This document shows, piece by piece, positions 6,774-13,927 of a stretch of DNA of 19,184 nt. Location of the stretch: assembly GCA_036160575.1 (NCBI GenBank), contig JAYYDT010000089.1, positions 1 through 19,184 on the forward strand. The letters are read 5' to 3'. The notes beneath the pieces were generated by a model. That model was not told where the DNA came from. It saw only the letters and a list, made by a program, of their open reading frames with translations, and did not search any database. Every line of letters starts with the position of its first letter. Positions within the stretch are counted from its first letter, which is position 1. This stretch comes from TMED26 sp002694075. GTDB lineage: Bacteria > Pseudomonadota > Alphaproteobacteria > Thalassobaculales > Thalassobaculaceae. A program made the position numbers and the translations under genes.

Positions 6774-9194
6774 ATGCGGTGGCTGATATATCTGGCGAGC
6801 CTTGGTTTGATGCTGGCACTGGCAGCGGTCGGCAGCGCGCTATACGGATTTTACAAATTCGGCCGCGACCTGCCGGACTATAAATATCTGGCCACCTATC
6901 AGCCGCCGGTGGTCACCCGGGTGCATGCCGCCGACGGGCGCCTTTTGGCCGAATACGCCCGCGAGCGGCGTGTTTTCGTGCCGGTGAAAGCCATGCCGCG
7001 GCGGGTCATCAAAGCCTTCCTGGCGGCCGAGGACAAAACCTTTTATTCCCATTTCGGCCTCGACCTGACCGGTTTGGCGCGGGCGGTGGTGACCAATCTG
7101 TCGCAATTGGGCACCGGCAAGCGGCCGGTCGGCGCCTCGACCATCACCCAACAAGTGGCCAAGAATTTTCTGCTCTCCAACGAGGTGTCGATCGCCCGCA
7201 AAGCGAAAGAAGCGATCTTGGCGTTGCGCATTGAGCGCGCGCTGAGCAAGGACCGCATCCTGGAGCTTTACCTCAATCAAATTTATCTCGGCAAACGCTC
7301 TTATGGCGTGGCGGCGGCGGCCCTCAACTATTTCGATAAATCCCTCGACAGCCTGACCATCGCCGAGGCGGCTTATCTAGCGGCGCTGGCCAAGGGGCCC
7401 AGCAATTACCACCCGATCCGTCGCTATGACGCGGCGATCACGCGGCGCAACTGGGTGCTTGGCCAGATGGCGCGCAATCAATTCATCACCGCCGCGGAGG
7501 CGGCGGCCGCCAAAAAAGCGCCGCTCATCGCGACCGGTCGCACGATCAGCGATTTGGCGCGGGCCGATTATTTCGCCGAGGAAGTCCGCCGCGAGTTAAT
7601 GGACCGCTTCGGCGAAAACATCGTCTACGGCGGCGGCCTGTCGGTCCACACCACCTTGGACTCGCGCCTGCAAAACCTGGCGGAAACAGCGCTCAGGAGC
7701 GGTTTGGAGCGGTATGACCGACGCCATGGCTGGCGGGGACCCATCGCCCGGCTGGACCCGGTGACCGGTTGGCAGTCGCGCTTGGCGACCTTGCGCCGGC
7801 CCGTTGGCGCGCCCGCCGCATGGCGTCTCGCGCTGGTCACCGACGCCAGCGAAAGCGCCCTGACCGTCGGCTTCGCCGATGGTCAAGCCGGCCGCATTCC
7901 AAAAGCCCAATTGACCTGGGCGCGCGCCTGGCGAAAAGGCCAAAAACGCGGCCCCAAGGTCAAACGCGCCGATCAGGTGATCAAACCCGGCGACGTGATC
8001 TGGGTCGAGGCGGTCACGGAAACCGCCAAAGGCGCCCCGGTCCCGCCTGGCGTTTTCGCGCTCCGTCAAATCCCCGACGTCGATGGCGGCATCATCGCGC
8101 TGGACCCCCACACCGGCCGCGTGCTGGCCATGAGCGGCGGTTACGCCGCCGCCCGCAGCAGTTTCAACCGCGCGACTCAGGCCCGCCGGCAGCCCGGTTC
8201 GGCCTTCAAACCCTTTGTCTATCTGGCCGGCTTGGAAGCGGGTTTCACGCCGGCGACGCGGATTCTTGACGCGCCCTTCGTCCTGGATCAGGGGCCTGGC
8301 CGCAAAAAGTGGAAGCCGGCCAACTATACCAAAAAATTCTATGGTCCGACGCCGATGCGGATCGGTCTTGAGAAATCGCGCAATCTGATGACCGTGCGGC
8401 TGGCCAGCAATATCGGCATGCGGCGGGTGCGCGAAATCGCCAAGCGTTTCCATATCGACGACCGTCTGCCGCTGCAATTGTCGATGGCGCTTGGCGCCGG
8501 TGAAACCGATTTGCAGCGCCTCACCGCCGCTTACGCCATGTTGGTCAACGGCGGTCGCGAAATCACGCCGAGCCTGATCGACCGGGTGCAAGATCGCAAC
8601 GGCGTCACCGTCTATCGCCATGACCGGCGGCCTTGCGAGGGCTGCTTGGTTGCCGCCTGGGCCGGTGGCTTGCCCCCGGAACCACCGGATGTCCGCCGTC
8701 AAATCGCCAATCCCACCAATGTCTATCAAGTCGTCTCGATGCTGCGCGGGGTGGTGACACGCGGCACCGGCCGACGCATCGCCAAGATCGGCAAACCGCT
8801 GGCCGGCAAAACAGGCACCTCGAATGATAGCGTCGATACCTGGTTCATCGGCTTCGCGCCGGATTTAGCGGTCGGCGTGTTCGTCGGTTTCGACAAGCCA
8901 CGCAGCTTGGGACCCTTCGACAGCGGCTCCAATGTGGCGGCGCCGGTCTTTAAAACCTTTATGGAAGGTGCCCTGGCCGACCGCCCGGCGGTCCCGTTTC
9001 GGCGGCCGTCCGGCGTGCGCTTGGTGCGCATCAACCCGCGTACCGGGCAATTGGCCGACGCCAACGACCGAGGCGCGATCATCGAAGCCTTCATCCCAGG
9101 CACCGAACCGGTCGGCGAGTCTCCGGTTATCGGCGGCGGTGTCCCAACGACGGTGAGCGAAGCCGTTGCAGCCGGCGCCTCGGGCCTATATTAA
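6774..9194 (+). CDS. mrcA: penicillin-binding protein 1A (bifunctional transglycosylase/transpeptidase)
   Basis: 806 residues from ATG 6774 (MRWLIYLASL), which puts the single membrane anchor at the N-terminus; GTG 6729 would add 15 residues and cannot be excluded because neither start has a strong Shine-Dalgarno. PBP1A polymerises lipid II into glycan strands and cross-links the peptides on the outer face of the inner membrane. The GT51 domain shows the catalytic Glu86 in AAEDKTFYSHFG, then GASTITQQVAKN, ERALSKDRILELYLNQIYLG and YGVAAAALNYF. A middle insert (about 320-430) resembles the OB/linker domain of proteobacterial PBP1A. The transpeptidase domain has the nucleophile Ser476 in GSAFK (Lys479), the SxN motif Ser535-Arg-Asn537, and Lys679-Thr-Gly. 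Length and motif order are normal. The gap from amiC is 136 bp with no clear terminator, so co-transcription is possible. Confidence 0.96.
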   Translation: MRWLIYLASLGLMLALAAVGSALYGFYKFGRDLPDYKYLATYQPPVVTRVHAADGRLLAEYARERRVFVPVKAMPRRVIKAFLAAEDKTFYSHFGLDLTGLARAVVTNLSQLGTGKRPVGASTITQQVAKNFLLSNEVSIARKAKEAILALRIERALSKDRILELYLNQIYLGKRSYGVAAAALNYFDKSLDSLTIAEAAYLAALAKGPSNYHPIRRYDAAITRRNWVLGQMARNQFITAAEAAAAKKAPLIATGRTISDLARADYFAEEVRRELMDRFGENIVYGGGLSVHTTLDSRLQNLAETALRSGLERYDRRHGWRGPIARLDPVTGWQSRLATLRRPVGAPAAWRLALVTDASESALTVGFADGQAGRIPKAQLTWARAWRKGQKRGPKVKRADQVIKPGDVIWVEAVTETAKGAPVPPGVFALRQIPDVDGGIIALDPHTGRVLAMSGGYAAARSSFNRATQARRQPGSAFKPFVYLAGLEAGFTPATRILDAPFVLDQGPGRKKWKPANYTKKFYGPTPMRIGLEKSRNLMTVRLASNIGMRRVREIAKRFHIDDRLPLQLSMALGAGETDLQRLTAAYAMLVNGGREITPSLIDRVQDRNGVTVYRHDRRPCEGCLVAAWAGGLPPEPPDVRRQIANPTNVYQVVSMLRGVVTRGTGRRIAKIGKPLAGKTGTSNDSVDTWFIGFAPDLAVGVFVGFDKPRSLGPFDSGSNVAAPVFKTFMEGALADRPAVPFRRPSGVRLVRINPRTGQLADANDRGAIIEAFIPGTEPVGESPVIGGGVPTTVSEAVAAGASGLY

Positions 9195-9245
9195 CAATCG
9201 CCTAATCCGTCGACCAACCACCGCGACCCCGGGGGGAGCCCGCGC

Positions 9246-10359
9246 ATGCGCGCCGAAATCAGTCAAACCGCCGAAGAAATCAAGCAGTCGATCGAACTGC
9301 TAAGGAGGCATCTTTGACTACGATCAAGCCAAAATCCGCTTTTCCGAACTGACCGCCCTGGTCAATGACCAGAACCTCTGGGACAACCCGGATAAAGCGC
9401 AGGCCCTGCTGCGAGAGCGCACCCAGATCGAAAAAGGCATCGCCGAAATCGACAATCTGGAAAGCGAGCTGGCGGATAGTTTGGAGTTGATCGAACTCGG
9501 CGAAATGGAAGATGACGGCGACGTCGTCAGCGAGGCCGAGGCGAACATCGCCGCGCTGGCCAAGATTTGCGAGAAAAAGCAGATCGAAAGCCTGCTGTCG
9601 GGGGAAGCCGACAGCAATGACTGCTTCCTGGAAATCCATGCCGGCGCCGGCGGTACCGAGGCCCAGGATTGGGCCGAGATGATGAGCCGCATGTATGTGC
9701 GCTGGAGCGAGGCCCACGGCTATAAGGTGGAGTGGATCGAGGAAAGCGCTGGCGAAGAGGCCGGCATCAAATCGGCGACCCTTAAAGTCACCGGCCATAA
9801 CGCCTATGGCTGGTTGAAAACCGAAAGTGGCATCCATCGCTTGGTACGCATCTCGCCCTATGACAGCGCGGCCCGCCGGCACACCAGTTTTTCCAGTGTC
9901 TGGGTGTTTCCGGTAATCGACGATTCGATTGAGATCGAGATTGAGGAAAAGGACCTGCGGGTCGACACCTACCGCGCCTCCGGCGCCGGCGGTCAGCACG
10001 TCAACCGAACCGATTCGGCGGTGCGCATCACCCATGAGCCAACCGGCATCGTGGTGCAATGCCAGAACGACCGCTCCCAGCATCGCAACCGGGCGACCGC
10101 CATGGGCATGCTGAAAGCCCGTCTGTATGAGCTCGAGTTACGCCGGCGCGAGGAGGCGGCGGCGGCCACCGAGGCGTCGAAATCGGAAATCGGCTGGGGC
10201 CACCAATTGCGCTCCTATGTCTTGCAGCCTTATCAAATGGTCAAGGATCTGCGCACCAATGTGGAGACCTCGGACACCCAGGGCGTGCTGGACGGCGATC
10301 TCGATCCATTTCTCGAAGCGGCCCTGGCTCAGCGCTTAGGTGGCGCGGCCGAAGGCTAA
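9246..10359 (+). CDS. prfB: peptide chain release factor 2, made by +1 programmed frameshift
   Basis: RF2 recognises UGA and UAA and releases the finished protein. Translation starts at ATG 9246 (GGGGGAG upstream), runs 23 codons in frame 0 to CTT 9312-9314, meets TGA 9315-9317, and continues in the +1 frame from GAC 9316 to TAA 10357-10359, giving about 370 residues, the usual RF2 length. A frame scan that ignores the shift would wrongly start this gene near 9481. The N-terminal helical domain continues smoothly across the shift (ELLRRHL then DYDQAKIRFSEL). The codon-recognition tripeptide is Ser203-Pro-Tyr205 in place of SPF, and the peptidyl-transfer GGQ is at 248-250 (SGAGGQHVNRTDSAVR). 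It lies 51 bp after mrcA and 11 bp before the DUF6165 gene. Confidence 0.97.
9303..9318 (+). promoter_or_regulatory. prfB +1 frameshift cassette
   Basis: AGGAGG (9303-9308), then three bases, then CTT TGA C (9312-9318). This is the known RF2 autoregulation site: an internal Shine-Dalgarno placed three bases before CTT, a slippery CUU codon and an in-frame UGA followed by C, which is poorly terminated. Low RF2 favours the shift and raises synthesis. Confidence 0.96.
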
Positions 10360-10370
10360 AGGAAGCGGCA

Positions 10371-10760
10371 ATGGCGACCTCAATCACCGTCGAAATCGCG
10401 CCCGGCGAGCTGATCGACAAGCTGACCATCCTGCGCATCAAGGCCGCGCGCATCGCCGACCCGGCGAAGGTCGCCAATGTCGTGATTGAGCGCGATTTAC
10501 TGGCGGCGCGCTGGCACAGCTTGCCCGGCACCGACGCGCTGAACGACTTGGTCGAAGAGCTCACCGCCATCAATGGCGCCCTCTGGCAGATCGAGGACGA
10601 CATCCGCGACTGCGAGCGGACCCAGGACTTTGGCCCCAAATTCATCGAATTGGCCCGCAGCGTCTACAAGACCAACGACCGGCGGGCGGCCGTCAAACGG
10701 GCCATCAACGAGGCCCTTGGCTCGACTATTATCGAGGAAAAATCCTACAGCGCGTATTAG
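10371..10760 (+). CDS. DUF6165 family protein
   Basis: 129 residues starting at ATG 10371, with AAGGAAG upstream and 11 bp after prfB, so very likely co-transcribed with it. The sequence opens VEIAPGELIDKLTILRIK and ends with SVYKTNDRRAAVKRAINE and IIEEKSYSAY, which I recognise as the DUF6165 pattern. It is predicted to be a soluble, mostly helical protein with a charged centre (LWQIEDDIRDCER). No catalytic motif is evident. The function is unknown to me. Its stop overlaps the stop of the convergent PLP enzyme gene by four bases (TTAG). Confidence 0.8.
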   Translation: MATSITVEIAPGELIDKLTILRIKAARIADPAKVANVVIERDLLAARWHSLPGTDALNDLVEELTAINGALWQIEDDIRDCERTQDFGPKFIELARSVYKTNDRRAAVKRAINEALGSTIIEEKSYSAY

Positions 10761-11707
10761 GCGGCGACGATCCCATCGGCGCCGGCGCCGCACACCAGGA
10801 CCCCGACCTGGGCTCCGTCAAGGCCGCCGACCCGCCCCTCGGCGAGGGCCGCGATACCCGCCGCCGCCGCCATTTCGGCGGCGATGCCAAGTTCCTCCCA
10901 AAGCCAGCGGGCGGCCGCCAGCATGGCCGCGTCATCAACCAACACGATGCCTTCGCAATGGGCTTGGATGAGGTTTAGGTTGACCGACGTCGACTGGCGC
11001 GGCGCCAGCGAACCGGCGCGCGTCGTGATCTCGGCCAATTGCACCGGCCGGCCGGCGGCCATGCTGTCATGCAGGGTGGCGGCGCCGACCGGTTCCACCC
11101 CGATCACCCGCAAGGACGGCTTCAGATGGGCCGCCGCCGTCGCCACCCCGGCCAACAGCCCGCCGCCGCCAACCGCGATCAGCAGCACATCCAGCGCCGG
11201 TACATCGGCCAGGAACTCCACCGCCGCGGTGCCTTGTCCGGCGATCACCCGCGGGTCGGCGAAGGGATGGACATAAGTCAGACCGTCGTCCTCGGCGCGG
11301 TCCAAGGCGGCGGCGTTGGCGGCGTCCCAGACCGGGCCATGGATCACCACCTCGGCGCCCAAGGCGCGCAATTTATCGGCTTTCGCCGCCGGCGTGCTGG
11401 TCGGCAGATAGATCACCGCCGGCGCGCCGCGCGCCGCCGCCGCGTGGGTCACCGCCAGGCCATGGTTGCCGCCCGAGGCGGTGACCAGGCCGCGCGCCAA
11501 ATCGGCGGCCGGCAAGCTCGCGACCGTGTTGGCGGCGCCACGAATTTTGAACGAACCGCTCGGTTGCAGGCAATCCAGCTTGAGGAACAAGCGTGCCGGC
11601 CCGGCCAAGGGCGCTCGGCTGGGGCCGACCTCGATGACCGGGCTGCGCCGGGCCACGCCGGCGATACGGCCGGCGGCCGCCTGGATGTCGGCGAAGGTGA
11701 CGCTCAT
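10757..11707 (-). CDS. threonine/serine dehydratase-like PLP enzyme (fold type II)
   Basis: 316 residues. The family eliminates water and ammonia from hydroxy amino acids or racemises serine. PLP-binding features are present: the Schiff-base Lys54 in SGSFKIRGA, SGGNHG at 78-83 and the phosphate-binding GGGGLLAG at 180-187. The C-terminal pyridine-nitrogen contact region reads VCGAGADG. There is no ACT regulatory domain, so it resembles catabolic threonine dehydratase, serine racemase or hydroxy-aspartate dehydratase rather than IlvA. The ATG overlaps the stop of the upstream SDR gene (ATGA at 11704-11707), which indicates translational coupling. The exact substrate cannot be told; a ketoacid-forming role beside the sugar-acid genes is inference. 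Confidence 0.88.
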   Translation of the reverse strand: MSVTFADIQAAAGRIAGVARRSPVIEVGPSRAPLAGPARLFLKLDCLQPSGSFKIRGAANTVASLPAADLARGLVTASGGNHGLAVTHAAAARGAPAVIYLPTSTPAAKADKLRALGAEVVIHGPVWDAANAAALDRAEDDGLTYVHPFADPRVIAGQGTAAVEFLADVPALDVLLIAVGGGGLLAGVATAAAHLKPSLRVIGVEPVGAATLHDSMAAGRPVQLAEITTRAGSLAPRQSTSVNLNLIQAHCEGIVLVDDAAMLAAARWLWEELGIAAEMAAAAGIAALAEGRVGGLDGAQVGVLVCGAGADGIVAA

Positions 11708-12444
11708 CCGCTGATCCCGCCATCGGCGACAAAGGCTTGGCCGGTGGTGTAGGCGGCGGCGTCACCGGCCAGATAAAGCGCCAGGTCAGCGATCTCCTCG
11801 GCGGTGCCAAGCCGGCCCAAGGGCTGGCGGGCGATGAAGTCCTTGCGCGCCTGCACCGGGTCGTCGAAAGCGTCGATGCGCGCGTCGAGCGACGGTGACT
11901 GCACCGTGCCCGGGCAAATCGCGTTGCAGCGGATACCGTCGCGGATGTAGTCGGCGGCGATCGATTTGGTCAGACCGATGACCGCCGCTTTCGAGGCCCC
12001 GTAAACGCAGCGATTGACGATCCCCTTCACACTCGAACAGACCGAGGACATGTTGATCACGCTGCCACCGCCGGCGGCGATCATCGCCGGCAGGAAGGCC
12101 CGCGCCACGCGGTATTGCGCCTTGACGTTGAGATCGAAGGAGAAATCCCACGCCGCCTCGTCACAGTCCAGAATACTGCCGTGGTGGACGAAACCGGCGC
12201 AGTTGAAGAGCACGTCGACGGCGCCGATCTCGGCCGCCGCGGCCGCGACCGCGGCGCCGTCCAGCACGTCCAGGGACCGCGCCGTGACGCCGTCGAGGGC
12301 GGCCAATTCGGCCAAGGTGACGGGGTTGATATCGGTGGCGATAACGGCCGCGCCATGGGCCGCGAACAATTCGGCGGTGGCCCGGCCGATGCCCTGGCCG
12401 GCGGCGGTGATCAAGGCGGTTTTCCCGGCGAGGCGTTGGCCCAT
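11704..12444 (-). CDS. SDR dehydrogenase, DHRS6 / 2-keto-3-deoxy-L-fuconate dehydrogenase type
   Basis: 246 residues from ATG 12442-12444 (MGQRLAGKTA), with GGAGG seven bases upstream; the longer frame would begin with TTG inside that ribosome site. Short-chain dehydrogenases oxidise or reduce alcohols with NAD(P). The Rossmann motif AAGQGIG is at 14-20, Asp38 at the end of beta-2 predicts NAD(H), NCAG is at 81-84, the catalytic Ser is at 133/134 (NMSSV), and Tyr148-x3-Lys152 is present. The stretch NMSSVCSSVKGIVNRCVYGA, followed by IRCNAICPGT and SPSLDARI, closely resembles the human DHRS6/BDH2 group and the bacterial enzymes that oxidise 2-keto-3-deoxy-L-fuconate. With sugar-acid dehydratases 1.5-6 kb away, a keto-deoxy sugar acid is the better guess than hydroxybutyrate, but this is inference. 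Confidence 0.88.
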   Translation of the reverse strand: MGQRLAGKTALITAAGQGIGRATAELFAAHGAAVIATDINPVTLAELAALDGVTARSLDVLDGAAVAAAAAEIGAVDVLFNCAGFVHHGSILDCDEAAWDFSFDLNVKAQYRVARAFLPAMIAAGGGSVINMSSVCSSVKGIVNRCVYGASKAAVIGLTKSIAADYIRDGIRCNAICPGTVQSPSLDARIDAFDDPVQARKDFIARQPLGRLGTAEEIADLALYLAGDAAAYTTGQAFVADGGISG

Positions 12445-12494
12445 GGTCGGCCCTCCCAATTGGTGATGACGCCTTTGTCTTTAACCGCTTTCGC

Positions 12495-12522
12495 GGCCCC
12501 CGCCAAGCCGTCTGGCGGGGCC
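12495..12522. repeat. imperfect inverted repeat between SDR and DUF1203 genes
   Basis: The left arm 12495-12505 (GGCCCCCGCCA) pairs with the right arm TGGCGGGGCC (12513-12522) as ten base pairs with one bulged C and a 7-base loop. It lies in the 165-bp divergent intergenic region and could be an operator or leader hairpin. GC richness makes chance formation possible. Confidence 0.35.
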
Positions 12523-12609
12523 AGGGAATGTGCCGTCCAAGGGCGGGAAGATCGCCGCCGCCGCCCCGCCTATTCTGGCCGGACACGCCCTGTTGGAAGG
12601 AGCCCGAAG

Positions 12610-13092
12610 ATGGCCCAAGACGACCCGAAGCTGAATTTCACCGGCCTCAACAGCGATCTCGCCGCCCGTTGGCAGGCCGGCGTGCCCGACGCCAACGGCC
12701 ACCCGCCGGAACGCCATGTGACCGCCGCGGGCACCGGCCCGTGCCGCCATTGCCTGGGCGAGATCGCCGGCGGCGCACCCTATCTCATTCTCGCCCATCG
12801 GCCGTTTCCCAAACCGCAACCCTATGCCGAGGTGGGACCGATTTTCCTCTGCGCCGCGCCCTGCGCGCGCTATGACGGGCCGGCGGTGCCGCCGCTGTTC
12901 CTGACCTGGCGAGCGATCATGATTCGCGGCTATGGCGCCGATAACCGGATCGTTTATGGCAGCGGCCAAGTGATCCCGCCGCGCAGCATTCGGGCGACCG
13001 CGAAGTACCTGTTGGGTCAGCCCGCGATCGCCTATCTGCACCTCCGTTCGGCCTACAACAATTGCTATATGTGCCGGATCGACCCGGCCTAG
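12610..13092 (+). CDS. DUF1203 domain protein, cysteine-rich
   Basis: 160 residues from ATG 12610 with GGAAGGAG 7 bases upstream; the frame is open far to the left, but that part overlaps the SDR gene and has no ribosome site. The DUF1203 pattern is clear: PCRHC at 44-48, then LAHRPFPKPQPYAEVGPIFLC, a second Cys pair 81/85, and the C-terminal Cys152/Cys155 (NNCYMCRIDPA). Paired cysteines suggest metal or redox binding, though the family has no known activity. It is transcribed away from the SDR operon and is followed by the DUF6151 gene. A copy of its C-terminal 30 codons lies 0.8 kb downstream. Confidence 0.85.
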   Translation: MAQDDPKLNFTGLNSDLAARWQAGVPDANGHPPERHVTAAGTGPCRHCLGEIAGGAPYLILAHRPFPKPQPYAEVGPIFLCAAPCARYDGPAVPPLFLTWRAIMIRGYGADNRIVYGSGQVIPPRSIRATAKYLLGQPAIAYLHLRSAYNNCYMCRIDPA

Positions 13093-13190
13093 GCTTGTCG
13101 CGCGCCGGCGGCTTGCCGGCGCCTTGAAAGCGACCGCGCCTGCGGATATGCTCATTTTGCGTGTGCGCTTGCGCGAGGTGAGAATGGGCC

Positions 13191-13748
13191 ATGGAAATCC
13201 AATGCGATTGCGGCAGCTTTCGGGCCAGCTTGACCGGCCTGCCGCGCAACACGCCCGGGCGCTTGGCCTGCTATTGCGACGATTGCCAAGCCTTTTTGCG
13301 CAAAATCAATCGCCCGGACCTGCTCGATCCCTATGGCGGCACCGAGGTCATCCCGGCCTATCCGCGCGAGACCGTTTTGCGGACCGGCGCGGCGCGTTTA
13401 CGCTGCCATCGGTTGAGCGCGACCGGCCTGTACCGGTGGACCGCCGGCTGCTGCAACGCGCCGATTGGCAACACCCGTCCGGGATTTCCCTGGTTCGGCG
13501 TCTTTCAGTCGGCCTACCGGGCGGCGGACCCGGATAACCTGACGCGCCTCGGCCCTATTCGCAGCCGCATCATGGGCAAGTTCGCGACCGGGTCGCCGCC
13601 GTTCAAAATCGCCCATAACATCGGCCCGCGCGATGTGCTGGTGGTTTTGCCCTTCGTGCTGAAAGGCTGGATCACCGGCAAACACCGCCATTCGCCCTTC
13701 TTCCAAGAAGACGGCCGCACGCCCATCGCCTCGCCCGCGCTGTTGTAG
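13191..13748 (+). CDS. DUF6151 family protein (GFA-like, cysteine-rich)
   Basis: 185 residues from ATG 13191, with GAGGTGAG upstream. The N-terminus (CDCG at 5-8; CYCDDCQAF at 27-35) resembles the zinc sites of the glutathione-dependent formaldehyde-activating (GFA) fold, and TAGCCNAPIGN (84-94) supplies the third Cys element. I recognise the pattern as the DUF6151 group, GFA-like proteins of unknown activity. A hydrophobic stretch VLVVLPFVLKGWI near 149-161 is present but too mixed for a sure membrane helix. It is 98 bp after the DUF1203 gene and may share its transcript. Zinc binding is likely; an enzyme function is not shown. Confidence 0.78.
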   Translation: MEIQCDCGSFRASLTGLPRNTPGRLACYCDDCQAFLRKINRPDLLDPYGGTEVIPAYPRETVLRTGAARLRCHRLSATGLYRWTAGCCNAPIGNTRPGFPWFGVFQSAYRAADPDNLTRLGPIRSRIMGKFATGSPPFKIAHNIGPRDVLVVLPFVLKGWITGKHRHSPFFQEDGRTPIASPALL

Positions 13749-13772
13749 CTTGCGCCAACCGTTGTAGCGTCA

Positions 13773-13886
13773 ATGTCGCGCGCGCCGGGGGCGGCGAATT
13801 TCTTGCTGGCCCGGCCCGATATCGCCTATCTTGAGGCGATATCCGCGAGCAACAACCGCTTTATGTGCCGCGTCGACCGCGCCTGA
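13773..13886 (+). pseudogene. remnant of a second DUF1203 gene (C-terminal ~30 codons)
   Basis: A short frame ends at TGA 13884-13886 and reads FLLARPDIAYLEAISASNNR then FMCRVDRA. The intact DUF1203 gene upstream ends YLLGQPAIAYLHLRSAYNN then CYMCRIDPA at its stop. The two align without gaps over the last 26-30 residues, with IAYL, SA, NN and MCR identical, and both end at the same point. The N-terminal 130 residues of the family, including the CRHC motif, are absent; upstream the same frame runs back into the DUF6151 stop codon. It is best read as the leftover 3' end of a duplicated or recombined DUF1203 gene. A 37-residue peptide could start at ATG 13773, but no Shine-Dalgarno is obvious. 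Confidence 0.75.
13818..13843. repeat. perfect 9-bp inverted repeat upstream of the UxaA gene
   Basis: GATATCGCC (13818-13826) and GGCGATATC (13835-13843) flank an 8-base spacer. It sits 85 bp before the UxaA-family start codon and inside the DUF1203 remnant, whose intact relative does not have this symmetry. It could be an operator for a dimeric regulator or a hairpin. Confidence 0.4.
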
Positions 13887-13927
13887 TCCGGGGCGGCGGG
13901 GCGGCGCCATCGAAGGGAACCGCCACC

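Noticed and set aside
9481..10359. RF2 starting at an internal ATG at 9481-9483 region
   Set aside because: This would remove the N-terminal domain; the upstream frame-0 leader and the exact frameshift cassette explain the full protein.
12115..12609. N-terminal extension of the DUF1203 protein
   Set aside because: The open frame upstream of 12610 overlaps the SDR gene on the other strand, has no family similarity, and the strong Shine-Dalgarno is at 12597-12603.
13818..13843. Inverted repeat as a rho-independent terminator for the DUF6151 gene
   Set aside because: No T-run follows the stem on the plus strand.
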